DNA of 64,000 bases from Sphingobacterium zeae (lineage in GTDB: Bacteria; Bacteroidota; Bacteroidia; Sphingobacteriales; Sphingobacteriaceae), in NCBI RefSeq assembly GCF_030818895.1, contig NZ_JAUTBA010000001.1, positions 124,001-188,000 of the forward strand, given 5' to 3'. The first letter of the stretch is position 1. Every line of letters begins with the position of its first letter. This document shows, piece after piece, positions 62,659-64,000 of the stretch. Made by a program: the position numbers and the translations under genes. The notes beneath the pieces are model-generated. The model did not search any database. It had not been told where the DNA came from and saw nothing but the letters and a program-made list of their open reading frames with translations.

Positions 62659-63794
62659 CGCTTCTCTCCTTTCATTAAGCGCTCAAACAATAAAAGCCAT
62701 TGGCGCATAATACGTTCCGCATCGAAATTTTCGGCCATTTCCCATGCTGCCTGGCCCATCTGCTGGCGGAGCACACCTTTTTCCATGAGCCGGCAGGCCT
62801 TATCGGCAAAATCTGCACGATCGCCTTCGGCAATCAAATACCCATTCTTACCGGGTTTAATAATATCGCGGGGCCCACATTTGCAGGCGTAGGCAACCAT
62901 GGGCAGACCGCTGGCCTGAGCCTCCAGCAGTGTCATTGGTAGCCCCTCGTAGCGCGAACTCATCAAGACTAATGAGCTGTGCATATACGCTTCCATAATG
63001 TGTTTGACTGGCGCGTGGAGTGCAATCTGCCCGTCCAATCCCAAAGCATGGATCTGGGCCAACATATCGGCTTTCAAGGGACCCTGCCCATAGATATCGA
63101 GCTTCCAGTCGGGACAGCGCGCTTGAATATCCTTCCAGATCTCGATCAGCTGGTCAAATCCTTTCTGATAATCAAACCGCCCGACAGCAATAGCGCGTTT
63201 CTCGGTAAGCGCTGCCCGCCGAGGTACTGAAAAGGTATTGGCGTTGGGGATAACGACACTATTTTTCAATCCCTTCCAATAGGTCAGGTCTTCATGGGTG
63301 AGCACCACAAAACGATCGTATTTTTTGGCCAAGGCCAGATCATGGCCACTGCGCCAGGTATTGACTAATTTCCAGAGTCCTTTGCGACCGTATTGCAGCC
63401 GTTTAAATCTTGAAAAGTGAATTTCAAGGACTTTCTTGCTCCCATCGGTGATGTCGTGCAGAAAACTAACATCGTGATCAAACATGGAAATGACAATATC
63501 GGCCTTTAAGGGCATAAGAACTGCTTCAAGCCGCTCGCGATGGATACGCTGCCGACGCTTATAGGAAAGTATTTTACGAAAAATGCCCAGTCCCGCATCG
63601 TCGGTATAATTGATCGCAAGGTCTACCTGGCAGATCAAAGGATCGAGTTCAAAATGAGGTGCACGTGCTTTTTGATCTGTGGTCACAACAGTCAGTTCAT
63701 GCCCCATCCGTGCCAGGTAGTTGGCCTTATTGGCCAATACGCGTTCCATGCCGCCAGCATTATATGTTCCCAAGATGCAATAGACTATTTTCAT
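62655..63794 (-). CDS. Family 4 glycosyltransferase
   Basis: From the ATG at 63794 the protein has 379 aa and opens MKIVYCILGTYNAGGMERVLANKA, the standard start of this group; the frame to 63860 adds a leader that lacks similarity. It has AIAVGRFDYQKGFDQLIEIWKD and SSLVLMSSRYEGLPMTLLEAQASGLPMVAYACKCGPRDII, which resemble amylovoran/GalNAc-type transferases (AmsD, PglA-like). The start overlaps the 3' end of the polymerase gene by 35 bases. Confidence 0.92.
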   Translation of the reverse strand: MKIVYCILGTYNAGGMERVLANKANYLARMGHELTVVTTDQKARAPHFELDPLICQVDLAINYTDDAGLGIFRKILSYKRRQRIHRERLEAVLMPLKADIVISMFDHDVSFLHDITDGSKKVLEIHFSRFKRLQYGRKGLWKLVNTWRSGHDLALAKKYDRFVVLTHEDLTYWKGLKNSVVIPNANTFSVPRRAALTEKRAIAVGRFDYQKGFDQLIEIWKDIQARCPDWKLDIYGQGPLKADMLAQIHALGLDGQIALHAPVKHIMEAYMHSSLVLMSSRYEGLPMTLLEAQASGLPMVAYACKCGPRDIIKPGKNGYLIAEGDRADFADKACRLMEKGVLRQQMGQAAWEMAENFDAERIMRQWLLLFERLMKGEKR

Positions 63795-64000
63795 TTTCGA
63801 CAGTAGATTTGGAAGTGAACAAAGCGCCCTGCACGCCTTCGACGCAATAAAACAGGGCATAAATCAGAAATATATCGGTAGAGACTTTAAACCAGATGAC
63901 AAACGAGAAGGCCAATAAAGACAGAAACAACAGCTTATATTGGCGGTACCTCGACAGGAATGACAATCCATGGTAGATAAAAAAGCCAGCAAAGACACTG
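63760..64000 (-). CDS. 3' end of a polysaccharide polymerase-like membrane protein, cut by the window edge
   Basis: The frame is open to the right edge and ends with three hydrophobic helices (SVFAGFFIYHGLSF, LLFLSLLAFSFVIWF, IFLIYALFYCVEGVQGALF). This is the C-terminal pattern of EpsG/Wzy-like polymerases, and cluster C has no other polymerase in the window. The first 11 residues seen (SVFAGFFIYHG) continue from outside. Identification is by topology and position only. Confidence 0.6.
   Translation of the reverse strand, partial: SVFAGFFIYHGLSFLSRYRQYKLLFLSLLAFSFVIWFKVSTDIFLIYALFYCVEGVQGALFTSKSTVENENSLLHLGNI

Noticed and set aside
1..64000. CRISPR arrays, tRNA/rRNA genes, prophage or replication origin
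   Set aside because: No spaced direct repeats, no clover-leaf or rRNA-like sequence, no integrase or phage structural gene was seen on either strand.

Overview
The window looks like a chromosomal piece of a Bacteroidota member of the Sphingobacteriaceae, most likely Sphingobacterium or a close relative. The reasons are the gliding/type IX genes gldK and gldN, promoters of the Bacteroidota type (TTTG, about 20 bases, TAnnTTTG), Wza/Wzc-type export proteins of Bacteroidota architecture, and the absence of Shine-Dalgarno signals. No rRNA, tRNA, CRISPR array or intact insertion sequence was seen. The genus is an inference from protein style; no search was run.

Almost everything concerns surface polysaccharide. 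Left edge (1-1.3 kb): decayed AT-rich DNA with a truncated Fic-protein fragment, a small unknown gene and an XRE regulator. 1.3-7.6 kb: a WbpM/CapD-type dehydratase, a sugar nucleotidyltransferase, then an outer-membrane protein-gldK-gldN operon that lacks gldL and gldM. Cluster A (7.8-31.4 kb, minus strand) starts at a good promoter in front of a winged-helix regulator. It runs through ugd, manC, fcl and gmd, then Wzx, Wzy, glycosyltransferases, an acetyltransferase, a hyaluronidase-like (GH56-fold) secreted protein, a WbpV-like reductase, a phosphohexomutase, a mutarotase-like protein, a second WbpM-type dehydratase, a WecA/WbpL-type priming transferase and a WxcM/FdtA-like cupin. Wza and the tyrosine autokinase Wzc of this locus form a separate transcription unit. 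The sugars implied are GDP-L-fucose, UDP-glucuronate and a 6-deoxy-HexNAc.

31.5-35.4 kb: a sensor kinase/response regulator pair on the plus strand, flanked by two paralogous single-TM proteins on the minus strand. Cluster B (35.5-50.4 kb, minus): a long SLBB export protein, Wzz, Wzx, GT32/GT2/GT4 glycosyltransferases, an EpsG-type polymerase, a DEDDh exonuclease, two tandem cytidylyltransferase-like genes and the 3' stump of a second manC before a terminator. 50.6-55.6 kb (plus strand): a thioredoxin-like lipoprotein, an S26-type peptidase, a frameshifted WbpV-like reductase, a PqqD-like protein and an ABC exporter. Cluster C (55.6-64 kb, minus, visibly richer in GC): polymerase end, three GT4 glycosyltransferases, a PF14907-type nucleotidyltransferase-like protein, Wza, a Wzc split by a one-base frameshift, and an orphan transposase-like ORF.

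The two most interesting observations are the GH56-like protein inside an operon that also makes UDP-glucuronate, and a peptide-maturation-like set (PqqD, S26 peptidase, ABC exporter, thioredoxin-like lipoprotein, plus two PF14907 proteins) scattered among the exopolysaccharide export genes.
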